Positions 1 through 8,782 of a stretch of 48,629 nucleotides of DNA are shown one piece after another. The notes below the pieces were generated by a model. That model had not been told where the DNA came from. It saw nothing but the letters and a program-made list of their open reading frames with translations, and did no database searches. Location: the NCBI GenBank assembly GCA_019113605.1, contig DXHF01000386.1:1-48629 (forward strand). The letters are read 5' to 3'. Every line of letters begins with the position of its first letter. Position 1 is the first letter of the stretch. This DNA comes from Candidatus Paenibacillus intestinavium. GTDB taxonomy: Bacteria > Bacillota > Bacilli > Paenibacillales > Paenibacillaceae. The position numbers and the translations under genes were made by a program.

Positions 1-1
1 G

Positions 2-646
2 ACTTTATGTATGGAGCTCGGTTGGCGTGGAGCAGGAACTGCTTATGATGTGTTACCACTCGTTATACAGATCAATAATGAGCCACCATGTTATCGTAAT
101 ATTCCAGAGCAGATCATTAAAGAAGTACAAATAGAGCATCCAAGTTATTCAGCGTTTCGTGAATTGCAATTACAATGGTATGCTGTTCCAATCGTATCGG
201 ATATGGAATTAGAAATAGGAGGTATTCGCTATACCGCAGCACCTTTTAATGGCTGGTATATGGGGACTGAGATTGCTACTCGTAATTTTGGCGATGAGCA
301 TCGTTATAATATGTTACCTGCTGTTGCCAAGAGTATGGGGTTAGATATAAGCAGTAATGTGACGATGTGGAAAGATCGAGCATTAGTAGAATTGAATGAA
401 GCGGTAATCTACTCCTATAAGAAAAACAAAGTCAGTATCGTTGATCATCATACAGCGTCAGAACAATTTAGACTATTTTGCGAGCAAGAAAATCAGCAAC
501 AACGAGAGGTTAATGCTCGTTGGTCTTGGCTTATTCCTCCGATGTCTCCCACAACCTCTGTAATATGGCATACAAAATATAATGAAACGGATATTAACCC
601 CAATTATTATCGTGGGGCACAATGTCCTTTTCACAAAATAGAGTAA
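2..646 (+). CDS. nos: Bacterial nitric oxide synthase oxygenase, 3' part (truncated by window)
   Basis: This is the C-terminal ~214 residues of a bacterial nitric oxide synthase oxygenase, which makes NO from L-arginine on a haem/pterin centre using electrons from general cellular reductases. The frame is open from base 2, so the ATG at 11 is internal and the true start lies outside the window. Seen here are GWRG near the left edge, DVLPLVIQ, and the substrate pocket GWYMGTEIATRNFGD, whose glutamate binds the arginine guanidinium in this family, followed by the VDHHTA stretch and a C-terminal WSWLIPP motif. The haem-ligand cysteine lies upstream and cannot be checked. There is no reductase domain, as usual for Firmicute enzymes. 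A terminator-like inverted repeat follows at 667-738. Identification is confident. Confidence 0.93.
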   Translation, partial: TLCMELGWRGAGTAYDVLPLVIQINNEPPCYRNIPEQIIKEVQIEHPSYSAFRELQLQWYAVPIVSDMELEIGGIRYTAAPFNGWYMGTEIATRNFGDEHRYNMLPAVAKSMGLDISSNVTMWKDRALVELNEAVIYSYKKNKVSIVDHHTASEQFRLFCEQENQQQREVNARWSWLIPPMSPTTSVIWHTKYNETDINPNYYRGAQCPFHKIE

Positions 647-666
647 TCACGTTCAAATGTACAATG

Positions 667-738
667 AGTAGATCAAGGTTATCGATAGGACGGTTATGCA
701 ACTTAACTGATCCCAAGATATCGTTGATCTACTTTTTT
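667..738 (+). terminator. Terminator-like inverted repeat after nos
   Basis: AGTAGATCAA (667-676) is exactly inverted at 724-733 (TTGATCTACT) and is followed by six Ts. The ~47-nt loop is long and partly self-complementary near GTTATCGAT/GATATCG, so it may fold further. Position suggests termination of nos. The long loop keeps confidence moderate. Confidence 0.5.
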
Positions 739-852
739 GGATGCGTAGTAAAATAAAGCGATGGATGAATAGTGTTAAAGATTATATTTATTGTAGTATG
801 ATAGGTATTGATCTCGATCATAGTATGATTTAATAAGGAGGCGAATTAGCAT

Positions 853-1179
853 ATGTTGTTCGGATTAATACTTTTCGTAGTTGCAGGAGTTGCTGAAATT
901 GGGGGAGGTTACTTGATTTGGCTATGGCTAAGAGAAAGTCGTCCTGCTTACTATGGTGTAATAGGCGGAATTTCGTTGGCGTTATACGGGATCATTGCAA
1001 CATTTCAAAGCTTCCCGACATTTGGACGAGTATATGCTGCTTATGGTGGTATTTTTATTGTATTGTCTGTTCTATGGGGATGGGGTATCGACAAGAAAGT
1101 GCCAGATTTATATGACTGGTTAGGTGCAGCGATATGTGTCGTAGGTGTTAGCGTTATGCTATTTACGCCAAGAGGATAA
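853..1179 (+). CDS. ynfA: YnfA/UPF0060-family small membrane protein
   Basis: This 108-residue, very hydrophobic protein matches the YnfA (UPF0060) family, relatives of small-multidrug-resistance transporters with four membrane helices. Family features seen are the N-terminal [15 protein letters not shown], the central [10 protein letters not shown] and [12 protein letters not shown], and the C-terminal [12 protein letters not shown]. Length is typical. The start follows an AAGGAGG Shine-Dalgarno (834-840). Upstream the string tagtatgat occurs twice (794-802 and 821-829) and could serve as -10 elements, without a convincing -35. It stands between nos and the first two-component system with no obvious functional link to either. 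The family's transport substrate is poorly defined, so only membrane location is secure. Confidence 0.88.
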   Translation: MLFGLILFVVAGVAEIGGGYLIWLWLRESRPAYYGVIGGISLALYGIIATFQSFPTFGRVYAAYGGIFIVLSVLWGWGIDKKVPDLYDWLGAAICVVGVSVMLFTPRG

Positions 1180-1283
1180 AGTATAATATTTACTATATAA
1201 AGTATTAGCAATATGCTTTCGAAGTTACTTTTTATTACAGCCAGTATCTCAAAAAATTCATAAAAAGTTCTAGGAGGTTGCAT

Positions 1284-2864
1284 ATGTACAAAGTATTGTT
1301 GGTTGATGATGAGATTTTCGTTCGAAAAGGAATTATAGGGTTAATGAATTGGAATGAGCTGCAATATGAGATTTGTGGCGAAGCAGAGAACGGTCTACAA
1401 GCTATCGAAATGATCGAACAGCTGAAGCCAGATCTTGTTATTGCTGATATTCGTATGCCGATATTAGATGGACTAGCCTTAATTAAGGAAGTGAATGAAA
1501 GAGGGAAGCATCGGCCATTATTTATTATTGTAAGTGGATATCATGATTTTTCATATGCGCAGCAAGCATTACGCTATCATGTATCAGATTATATATTGAA
1601 GCCCGTTGATGAGAAGGAGCTAGAAGCGACACTACGTCGTGTAGCTAGTGCATTATCGAAAAAAAGATTAACGACATTAACAGGTGAAAAACCGTTAAAT
1701 GAATCGGTTATTGAAACATTGCTGAATACGGAGTGTAGCGAGGAAGATGAAAAACAGTTAGCGGAAGCACTTCATATTCCTGTTAGCGGAAACTATTGCT
1801 ATGTCATCGTGGAGGTTCATGATGGTCAGTTGCGTAATGGTGATTATAACCATGAACTATTTAGTCAATTGGATCATCTATTGCGCAATATTACAGAAAC
1901 GGCAGCCTATCATATTCCTATTCATGCGCTAGCAAAAAATCAATTTGGTTTGATCATACAAATGGATCTATTAAAGCAAGCGTTGCTAACATTTACTTTA
2001 GAAGAAGCACTTCGCTTATTACGCTTAGCACTAGTTAAAGGTGTAGAAGCACCAATTACGCTCTATATCGGGGCAGAGGTTGATCGACTAAAAGCAATCG
2101 CAAGTTCCGCGAGTTCCGCGAAAGAAGTAATCAATTACAAATTTGCTGAAGATGGTAAATATGTTATTTTTGCTAGAGAAGTTAGTGGAACTCCACTGTA
2201 TTACTTTGATATTGAAACAGCTATTTATAACAATTTACTTGAGCAAATCGAAGAGAATAACCATGACGCCTATGAACAAACGATTGAACAAATGTTTCAG
2301 CAATTCAGATCAATGCGTTTTGCCCCGAGTGCAGTTGCGAATGCATTGACGCGTTGTACAATAGGCATTATTAATATTGTGCGTCAGATGGAGGGTCAGG
2401 AAGAGGAACTGACCTTACTACCTGAAATATTAGGCTGGCAGAAAAAGTATAGTAGATTGTCTGAACTACAGAATGTCTTCCTTAGATTTGTACAGGAGGC
2501 TTCGCAATATATATTGGAGCGACGCGGGGAACAAGGGAAAGGTAGCATCGAGAAAATTAAGAAATACATCGATAATCATTATACTGAGAATATTAATTTA
2601 AAAGGAATTGCCGCTAAATTCTATATGAACTCCGTCTATCTAGGTCAACTTTTTCGTAAATCATACGGCTCGTATTTCAACGAATATTTATTGGGTATTC
2701 GCGTTGAAGAAGCAAAGAAATTATTAAGACAGACCGACCTACGTATGTATGAAGTAGCAGGGAAAGTAGGATTCCAAAATGCAGATTACTTTGTGACGCA
2801 ATTTGAAAAGCTAGAAAAAATGACACCAACTGATTATCGCAACAAAGTATTAGGCAAAAAATAA
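1284..2864 (+). CDS. yesN: YesN-type AraC-family response regulator (aldouronate module)
   Basis: This 526-residue regulator has an N-terminal receiver domain (~1-120) with acidic pocket D8/D9, phospho-acceptor D55 in IADIRMP and the conserved lysine of YILKP. A long variable middle follows, then a C-terminal AraC-type double helix-turn-helix (~422-520). I chose ATG 1284 over TTG 1278 because TAGGAGG (1271-1277) sits six bases before 1284 and would touch 1278. The sensor kinase begins 17 bp downstream, so the two are probably co-transcribed. By analogy with the JDR-2 aldouronate cluster it should activate the adjacent lplA operon when the kinase senses xylan-derived oligosaccharides. That role is inferred from position. 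Confidence 0.9.
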   Translation: MYKVLLVDDEIFVRKGIIGLMNWNELQYEICGEAENGLQAIEMIEQLKPDLVIADIRMPILDGLALIKEVNERGKHRPLFIIVSGYHDFSYAQQALRYHVSDYILKPVDEKELEATLRRVASALSKKRLTTLTGEKPLNESVIETLLNTECSEEDEKQLAEALHIPVSGNYCYVIVEVHDGQLRNGDYNHELFSQLDHLLRNITETAAYHIPIHALAKNQFGLIIQMDLLKQALLTFTLEEALRLLRLALVKGVEAPITLYIGAEVDRLKAIASSASSAKEVINYKFAEDGKYVIFAREVSGTPLYYFDIETAIYNNLLEQIEENNHDAYEQTIEQMFQQFRSMRFAPSAVANALTRCTIGIINIVRQMEGQEEELTLLPEILGWQKKYSRLSELQNVFLRFVQEASQYILERRGEQGKGSIEKIKKYIDNHYTENINLKGIAAKFYMNSVYLGQLFRKSYGSYFNEYLLGIRVEEAKKLLRQTDLRMYEVAGKVGFQNADYFVTQFEKLEKMTPTDYRNKVLGKK

Positions 2865-2881
2865 ATAGGTGGAGATGACAA

Positions 2882-4612
2882 GTGCGAAGATTTCATATTA
2901 ATAATCTCAAGCTTAGAAACAAGCTTGTAGTCATTTATTTTTTATGTGTATTTATCCCGATTTTATTAACTAATGTTGTGTTTTACAATGTGACGACGAA
3001 CAATATTAGAAATCAAAAAGCAGCGGATGCAGAACTGTCTCTAGAACAATTGCAAAATGAATTACGTGTTGTTATTGAAGATGCGGCGGGTAGTGCTTAT
3101 CTGTATTATATAGATCCAGTGCTCAATAGCCATTTGAATCAACATTATGAAACCAATGATCAGTATATTGCTTCATTGGCTGCTATAAGAAGTATATTTA
3201 ATCGCTCTGAAAAAGAATATAAGACGATAAGTTCTACACTTATTATGACGGATAATCCAACCATATTAACTTCAGGCAACATCATATCACTGAATGAAGA
3301 AGTATTAAGCTTGCCGTGGTATGAGGAGTTTTCTGCTAATAACAATTCCTATCCATATCTATATGTTACTGAAAAAAGTATAAGTATTATTCAAGCGTTA
3401 GACACTGAACAGACGAGTAAGTACGAGCATCTAATTAAAATTGATCTAAACATGGATTATGTGAAGCAATTGATGGAGCTTTCTAGCTTCCAAGGTAATG
3501 TTTACTTTATGAATGATAAAAACAGCGTACATTATAGTAATGACGCGGAATTATCATTAGTGGCAGGTCCGATTAGTTTTTCCGAGATTAAGCAACCACA
3601 GAAGGCATTAACCTTTTCCAAAACATATTATAATAATCGATATCTCGGCGGTTGGTCATTATATGGTGTTGTAGATGAAGAGCAAATTCTGTCTGAAGTA
3701 AGTCAAACAGCACAGTTTATTGTTCTATTAGCGATCATTAATTTTGTCGTACCAACGATGATTATTACGATGATTTCCAGCTCAATTCACGTTCGCGTGA
3801 AAAAAATATTGAGCCATATGAAGAAAGTAAAAGGAAAAAACTTTGAACAAATTCCTTATGATCGTGCAAGAGATGAAATCGGCGAACTATCGGTAGAGTT
3901 TAATCGGATGATTGAGCGTATTGATAACTTAATTAACGATGTGTATGTCGCTGATATACAGAAGAAGGATCTTGAGATTAGGCAGCGTCAAGCACAGCTT
4001 CATGCACTTCATAGTCAAATTAATCCCCACTTTTTATTCAATGCGCTAGAGACAATTCGTATGCGAAGTCTTATGAAGGGGGAGTCGGAAACGGCTCGAA
4101 CGATTCAAAACATGGGGAAAATATTCCGTAAATCGATTTCATGGAAAAAAAGCTTTGTGACCATTCGTGAAGAAATCGAACTTATTGAAAGCTTCCTAGA
4201 AATTCAGAAGTATCGCTTTGGTGATAAGCTCCAGTTTCAAATTACGGTAGAGGATGCACTGAATGAACAGCTCATTCCGAAAATGACCTTTTTGCCGTTT
4301 GTTGAAAATGCGAGTATCCATGGCATAGAAAGTAATCCCGGTATTGGCTTAATTACGATTCAGATTGCACATGAGGCTCAATCTATTGTTTTCGTTATTT
4401 CTGACAATGGAATGGGGATGAGTGAACATAAGTTAGGTGAATTACAAGCCTATTTCAGTGATGATCAGCAGATGGGTGATAATGTTGGAATGAAAAATGT
4501 ATTTACTCGTCTACGGATCGTTTATGGAGACGAATTTACTTATAAAATGGAAAGTGAAGTAGGAGCGGGTACACGTATCATGCTGCGACTTCCCATGAAA
4601 GAACTGGAATAA
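2882..4612 (+). CDS. yesM: YesM-type sensor histidine kinase (aldouronate module)
   Basis: This 576-residue membrane kinase is the partner of the preceding regulator. It has an N-terminal transmembrane helix (~12-35), an extracellular sensor region (~36-275), a second helix (~278-300), a HAMP segment, a His-kinase (LytS/YesM-type) core with the phospho-acceptor motif INPHFLFN (H383), and a C-terminal ATPase domain with VENASIHG (N box) and DNGMGM. The start is GTG 2882 after AGGTGGAG; a nearby ATG at 2875 is out of frame. The large extracellular part is where such kinases are thought to detect oligosaccharide, either directly or through the loaded binding protein. About 200 bp separate it from lplA, which has its own putative control region. 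Confidence 0.9.
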   Translation: MRRFHINNLKLRNKLVVIYFLCVFIPILLTNVVFYNVTTNNIRNQKAADAELSLEQLQNELRVVIEDAAGSAYLYYIDPVLNSHLNQHYETNDQYIASLAAIRSIFNRSEKEYKTISSTLIMTDNPTILTSGNIISLNEEVLSLPWYEEFSANNNSYPYLYVTEKSISIIQALDTEQTSKYEHLIKIDLNMDYVKQLMELSSFQGNVYFMNDKNSVHYSNDAELSLVAGPISFSEIKQPQKALTFSKTYYNNRYLGGWSLYGVVDEEQILSEVSQTAQFIVLLAIINFVVPTMIITMISSSIHVRVKKILSHMKKVKGKNFEQIPYDRARDEIGELSVEFNRMIERIDNLINDVYVADIQKKDLEIRQRQAQLHALHSQINPHFLFNALETIRMRSLMKGESETARTIQNMGKIFRKSISWKKSFVTIREEIELIESFLEIQKYRFGDKLQFQITVEDALNEQLIPKMTFLPFVENASIHGIESNPGIGLITIQIAHEAQSIVFVISDNGMGMSEHKLGELQAYFSDDQQMGDNVGMKNVFTRLRIVYGDEFTYKMESEVGAGTRIMLRLPMKELE

Positions 4613-4768
4613 GTAGTTGAATATTGCTGGTAATTGTCGTTTTTTGTAATTTAACTTAGAAAAATACGAAAAAACAATAGAAATTTAAGCGATTTCATAA
4701 ATATCTATGCTTTTCAAAGGACAATGTATAGTTTACTGGGTAACGAGTCCATCGTATTAGAATTATAC

Positions 4769-4782
4769 TGAAAGTGCTTACA
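4769..4782 (+). promoter_or_regulatory. Candidate CcpA cre site upstream of lplA
   Basis: TGAAAGTGCTTACA differs from the cre consensus (TGNAARCGNWWWCA) by one base, the C of the central CG. It lies 32 bp before the lplA start and overlaps a possible -10 (TATACT, 4764-4769). A catabolite-repression site is expected for a xylan-sugar operon. No clear -35 was found, as is common at activator-dependent promoters. Confidence 0.45.
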
Positions 4783-4813
4783 AAATAACATTACTAAAAG
4801 GGGGCACAAAGTT

Positions 4814-6490
4814 ATGACTCAAAGAAAGTGGTTAAAGACAAGTCTTGCAGTAGTAATGGCATCGGTATTGCTTATTGCAGGTTGTGGAAGTAATAATGCG
4901 AACAACAAAGGAGCGAACTCCGGAGAAACTGGAGATGAGACAGCGCCAGTTACGTATACGTACTTCAGCTTTGGTAGCAACAAAGATATTACTGCAAGTG
5001 ATACAGATATCGGTAAGAAGTTACAAGAACAAACAGGTGTTGACTGGAAAATGGAATTTGCAGTCGGAGATGTAAGCACAAAATCAGGAGTTATGATTAC
5101 AGGTGGAGATTATCCTGACGTTATCGTTCCTGAAGGTGAAATTGATAAATTGATCGATGCGGAAGCGTTCACACCATTGAATGATTTGATCGAAAAGCAT
5201 GCTCCTAACATTAAGCGTGTATACGGAGATTATATGGACAAGTTTACAGCTGAAGATGGAAATATCTACGTTCTACCATTCTCTGCTGACCAAGGTTACA
5301 TTAGTGATCCTAACATCGGTCAAGGTGCTTTCTGGATTCAACGTGGTGTATTGAAGGAATTCGGATACCCAGAAATTAAAACTTTAGATCAATATTTTGA
5401 TCTTCTTGCTCAATATAAAGCAAAATATCCTACTGTAGATGGTAAAGATACTATCGGATTTATCACTTTTGCCGGTGTAAAGGATAACTTCTTTACAATT
5501 ACGAACGCTCCAATGCACTTGGCTGGTTTCCCTAATGACGGTGGTGTAACCGTTGACATGGAAACTCATGAAGCAAAAGTATACGCTGCAAGTGATATTG
5601 AAAAACCTTGGTTGCAAAAGCTTAATGAAATCAATGCTGCTGGATTATTCGATCCAGAAACATTTACAGCGAACAAAGACCAATATCTTGCGAAATTAAC
5701 TTCTGGTCGTGTTCTAGGTTACTTTAACTACGGTTGGCAGGTTGGCGATGCAACAAACAACTTGAAAACTGCCGGTAATGATGATCTTCGTTATGTAGCA
5801 CTACCAATCGTATATGATGAGTCCATTACTGATCAATACATCGATCCACCAGCGTTCGTTAACAACCGTGGTATTGGTATCTCAGTAAGTGCAAAAGATC
5901 CAGTTCGTATTATTAAATACTTCGATAATCTTCTAACAGAAGAGAATCAAAAGCTAGTTCAATGGGGTGAAGAAGGCGTTACTTACTCCGTAAATGAAGA
6001 AGGCCGTTATGTTATGGACGATGAGCAAATTGCGAAACGTAATGACAATGAATTCAAACGCAGCTATGGTTGGTCATACTTCGAGTACAGCTGGCCTCGT
6101 TATGGTAATAGTTCAGTATTCGCGGATGGTAACTCTTATGCCGTAGGTAACCAACCTGAAGTAGCCTTTGCAGGATACACAGAAGGTGACCGGACTATTC
6201 TTGAAGCTTATAACATTCAAACATTTGCAGAGCCATTCGCTGCACCACAAGATCGTCCATGGTTCCCAGCATGGAGTGTTAACAAGGAACAAGGTTCTGC
6301 TGAACAAATCTACGAGCAAAAATCAGGAGATGTTCAACAAAAATACTTCCCTAAATTAGTATTTGCAAAACCTGCTGAATTCGAATCTGTATGGAACGAA
6401 TATGTTGCAGAATTTGGTAAACTTGATGTAGCTGGCTATGAAGCGTTCATGACAAAAAATGTAAAAGAGCGTGTAGCTGGTAACTGGTAA
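4814..6490 (+). CDS. lplA: LplA-type oligosaccharide-binding lipoprotein (aldouronate importer)
   Basis: This 558-residue lipoprotein is the extracellular solute-binding component of a CUT1 ABC importer. It has a signal peptide with a lipobox ending at C24 (LIAGC), then a low-complexity N/G/E/T-rich spacer and the long LplA-type binding fold rich in aromatic residues. Length fits LplA rather than the ~430-residue MalE type. It is followed after 109 bp, which contain a strong hairpin, by two permeases and the intracellular GH67 and GH10-GH43 enzymes. In the JDR-2 model it captures methylglucuronoxylotriose (aldouronate) released by a secreted xylanase. The substrate is inferred from these neighbours. 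Confidence 0.88.
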   Translation: MTQRKWLKTSLAVVMASVLLIAGCGSNNANNKGANSGETGDETAPVTYTYFSFGSNKDITASDTDIGKKLQEQTGVDWKMEFAVGDVSTKSGVMITGGDYPDVIVPEGEIDKLIDAEAFTPLNDLIEKHAPNIKRVYGDYMDKFTAEDGNIYVLPFSADQGYISDPNIGQGAFWIQRGVLKEFGYPEIKTLDQYFDLLAQYKAKYPTVDGKDTIGFITFAGVKDNFFTITNAPMHLAGFPNDGGVTVDMETHEAKVYAASDIEKPWLQKLNEINAAGLFDPETFTANKDQYLAKLTSGRVLGYFNYGWQVGDATNNLKTAGNDDLRYVALPIVYDESITDQYIDPPAFVNNRGIGISVSAKDPVRIIKYFDNLLTEENQKLVQWGEEGVTYSVNEEGRYVMDDEQIAKRNDNEFKRSYGWSYFEYSWPRYGNSSVFADGNSYAVGNQPEVAFAGYTEGDRTILEAYNIQTFAEPFAAPQDRPWFPAWSVNKEQGSAEQIYEQKSGDVQQKYFPKLVFAKPAEFESVWNEYVAEFGKLDVAGYEAFMTKNVKERVAGNW

Positions 6491-6506
6491 GAAGATACAA
6501 ATAAAT

Positions 6507-6536
6507 GGAAAAGCGGAGTTCGTTCTTCGCTTTTCC
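6507..6536 (+). terminator. Intercistronic hairpin after lplA
   Basis: GGAAAAGCGGAG (6507-6518) pairs with CTTCGCTTTTCC (6525-6536), one G-T pair, with a TTCGTT loop. There is no T-run, so it is more likely a 3' mRNA stabiliser or partial attenuator than a full terminator. Such a structure after the binding-protein gene would raise its message over that of the permeases. Confidence 0.6.
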
Positions 6537-6599
6537 CTTCTCATAACAGTAACTCATTAACTCACGCAACTTTGTTTTGTCGGAAGGGAGACTAATCAG

Positions 6600-7556
6600 G
6601 TGGAGAAACATACTGAACTAACTGTAACAGCTGCTGGTACCTCACGTTTTCAAAAATATATGACAGCATTATCCAAGCAAAAAATGCTAATGCTAATGTC
6701 TCTTCCTTTTCTTATTTGGGTATTTATATTCAAGTACGTTCCGCTTTGGGGATGGACAATATCGTTCCAAAAATTTAGACCATCAAGAGGTTTGTTCGAG
6801 CAAGAATGGATTGGTTTAGCTAACTTTAAGTTTCTATTCCAAGAAGAAGCGTTCTATCGTGTATTGCGAAATACAATAGTAATGAGTTCAATTAACTTAG
6901 TTTTAGGATTCATAACAGCAATTGTTCTAGCTATTTTATTGAATGAGCTTAGAAGTATTATGTTCAAACGTACGGTACAAACGATTAGTTATTTACCTCA
7001 CTTTATTTCTTGGGTCGTTGCGGCCAATATTGTTCAATCAGCATTTGCACCAGAAGGTATTATTAATATTTTAATGTTAAAAATGAATCTGATTGATCAA
7101 CCTGTTCTGTGGTTAGGTAAGGGTGAATACTTCTGGAGTATTCTAGGAGCTACAGAGGTTTGGAAAAATGTCGGCTGGAATACAATTATCTATCTAGCAG
7201 CAATTACTACGATAGATCCTTCGCAATATGAAGCAGCTGAAATTGATGGTGCAAGTCGTCTCCAACGTATTTTGCACATTACACTTCCAGGCATGAAATC
7301 GGTTATTGTAATCTTGTTGATCATGAATCTTGGGCATATTCTGGAATCTGGATTTGAGCCACAGTATCTACTAGGTAATGGTATGAACGTGGATTACTCC
7401 GAAAACCTTGATATATTCGTTTTGAAATACGGGATGAACATGGGTAATTACGGTTTAGCGACAGCCGCCGGCATGTTTAAAACCGTTGTCAGCTTTATCT
7501 TCCTCATGGCAGCTAACTCCGTAGCGAAAAAGCTAGGCGAGAGTAGACTGTACTAA
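6600..7556 (+). CDS. lplB: LplB/YtcB-type ABC permease
   Basis: This 318-residue integral membrane protein is one of two permease subunits of the aldouronate importer. About six transmembrane helices are visible, with LPFLIWVFIFKYVPLWGWTISFQ as the first and the cytoplasmic coupling loop EAAEIDGASRLQRILHITLPG (EAA motif), which docks to the ATPase. The start is GTG 6600 after GGAAGGGAG. No ATPase gene is encoded with it, so it must use a shared MsmX/UgpC-type ATPase encoded elsewhere. That is family knowledge, not visible in this window. Confidence 0.9.
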   Translation: MEKHTELTVTAAGTSRFQKYMTALSKQKMLMLMSLPFLIWVFIFKYVPLWGWTISFQKFRPSRGLFEQEWIGLANFKFLFQEEAFYRVLRNTIVMSSINLVLGFITAIVLAILLNELRSIMFKRTVQTISYLPHFISWVVAANIVQSAFAPEGIINILMLKMNLIDQPVLWLGKGEYFWSILGATEVWKNVGWNTIIYLAAITTIDPSQYEAAEIDGASRLQRILHITLPGMKSVIVILLIMNLGHILESGFEPQYLLGNGMNVDYSENLDIFVLKYGMNMGNYGLATAAGMFKTVVSFIFLMAANSVAKKLGESRLY

Positions 7557-7580
7557 TCATCACGTAAGGAGGCTATAACG

Positions 7581-8501
7581 ATGGGTCAAGCCAAATCATC
7601 ACGTAAAGTGTACTCAACAGTACCTGATAAAATTTTTGATACATTTAATATTGTCTTTATGATAGGTTTAATGGTTGTTACGCTCTACCCATTTTTGAAT
7701 ATGTTTGCACTATCCTTTAATGAAGCAAACGATTCTATTCGTGGGGAACTCTACATTTGGCCTCGACAATGGACTTGGGCTAACTACGAATATGTGTTCA
7801 ATGAATCATCAATTTTTTGGGCAACATTTATCTCTGCTGCTCGTACAATTATCGGTACAATCACATCAGTATTTGCAACGGCGATGTTAGCCTATACGAT
7901 TAGTAGACCTGAATATTTACTACGTAAATTTGTAACGATAGCTTTTATTTTCACAATGTACTTCAGTGGTGGACTAATTCCTAACTATCTATTAACGAAA
8001 GAGTTAGGACTGCTAGATTCTTTCTGGGTATATATCATTCCAGGTCTTGTCGGAGTATTTAATATGATCGTTATTCGATCATTCATCGAAGGACTGCCAG
8101 ATGGTATTATGGAATCTGCGAGAATCGATGGTGCTGGTGAATTTACAACATTTATGAAAATTGTATTGCCGCTTACGGTTCCGGCATTAGCAACAGTATC
8201 CTTATTCGTAGCGGTATATCAATGGAACTCATGGTTCGACGTATTCCTATATAACTCATCTAATCTCAAGCTAAGTACATTACAATATGAGTTAATGAAA
8301 ATACTGTCCACATCAACGACATCAACAGGCACAACTGCGGGAGATGCCTTTGCTAATGCACAAGGTAGTGCTACGGCTGTAACTCCAACTTCAATTCGTG
8401 CAACGATGACGATTGTGGCAAGCTTACCGATTATTGCCGTGTATCCGTTCTTACAGAAATATTTTGTGACGGGGATGACAGTAGGTGGAGTTAAGGGTTA
8501 A
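7581..8501 (+). CDS. ytcP: YtcP/LplC-type ABC permease
   Basis: This 306-residue second permease of the aldouronate importer has about six membrane helices, the EAA-like loop ESARIDGAGEFTTFMKIVLPL and the C-terminal YPFLQKYFVTGMTVGGVKG ending typical of this family. The Shine-Dalgarno is AAGGAGG (7566-7572), nine bases before ATG. It follows the first permease by 24 bp. Downstream, before aguA, lie a structured repeat (8507-8662) and a hairpin (8715-8760), so transporter and enzyme genes may be expressed at different levels. Confidence 0.9.
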   Translation: MGQAKSSRKVYSTVPDKIFDTFNIVFMIGLMVVTLYPFLNMFALSFNEANDSIRGELYIWPRQWTWANYEYVFNESSIFWATFISAARTIIGTITSVFATAMLAYTISRPEYLLRKFVTIAFIFTMYFSGGLIPNYLLTKELGLLDSFWVYIIPGLVGVFNMIVIRSFIEGLPDGIMESARIDGAGEFTTFMKIVLPLTVPALATVSLFVAVYQWNSWFDVFLYNSSNLKLSTLQYELMKILSTSTTSTGTTAGDAFANAQGSATAVTPTSIRATMTIVASLPIIAVYPFLQKYFVTGMTVGGVKG

Positions 8502-8506
8502 ACAAG

Positions 8507-8662
8507 TGCGGACTTTGATAACGATGGTTATGCTGAAGTAGCGTAATCGACATCGAAGATGGAGCGAACTTGGTAAGTACGGTTCGCATGTACCAATAAC
8601 GTACATTTGCGCTTCCGCCTTTCTCAAGTAGCGCTCCATCTTCTCGGTTCTGAAAGCCCGCA
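8507..8662 (+). repeat. Structured intergenic repeat, copy A
   Basis: This 156-nt element is shared with 21757-21925. It is bounded by near-perfect inverted ends (TGCGGACTTT / AAAGCCCGCA). Inside are a 12-bp helix GAAGATGGAGCG (8555-8566) / CGCTCCATCTTC (8632-8643) and a small hairpin ATGTAC (8588-8593) / GTACAT (8601-8606). The core between the helices is almost identical in both copies. It contains no convincing ORF and resembles a MITE or a bcr-like mobile RNA element; I cannot name its family. Confidence 0.75.
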
Positions 8663-8714
8663 ATCCGAAGATGCAATTTAAGAGATTTTAAACAAATAGA
8701 TAGAAAATATTAGG

Positions 8715-8760
8715 GCTGTGTCCGTTCGATAAGTTTATTCGGACTTAAGACACAGCTTTT
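8715..8760 (+). terminator. Hairpin between ytcP and aguA
   Basis: GCTGTGTC (8715-8722) is exactly inverted at 8749-8756 (GACACAGC), followed by TTTT at 8757-8760. Inner GTCCG/CGGAC can also pair. The short T-run suggests a weak terminator that could attenuate transcription into aguA. Confidence 0.55.
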
Positions 8761-8782
8761 AGTCAACGAGAGGGACAAACGG

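Noticed and set aside
8451-8676. Minus-strand ORFs across the first structured repeat
   Set aside because: A similar minus-strand ORF crosses copy B (21706-21993), but changes between copies follow RNA pairing rather than codon position, so structure explains the similarity better than coding.
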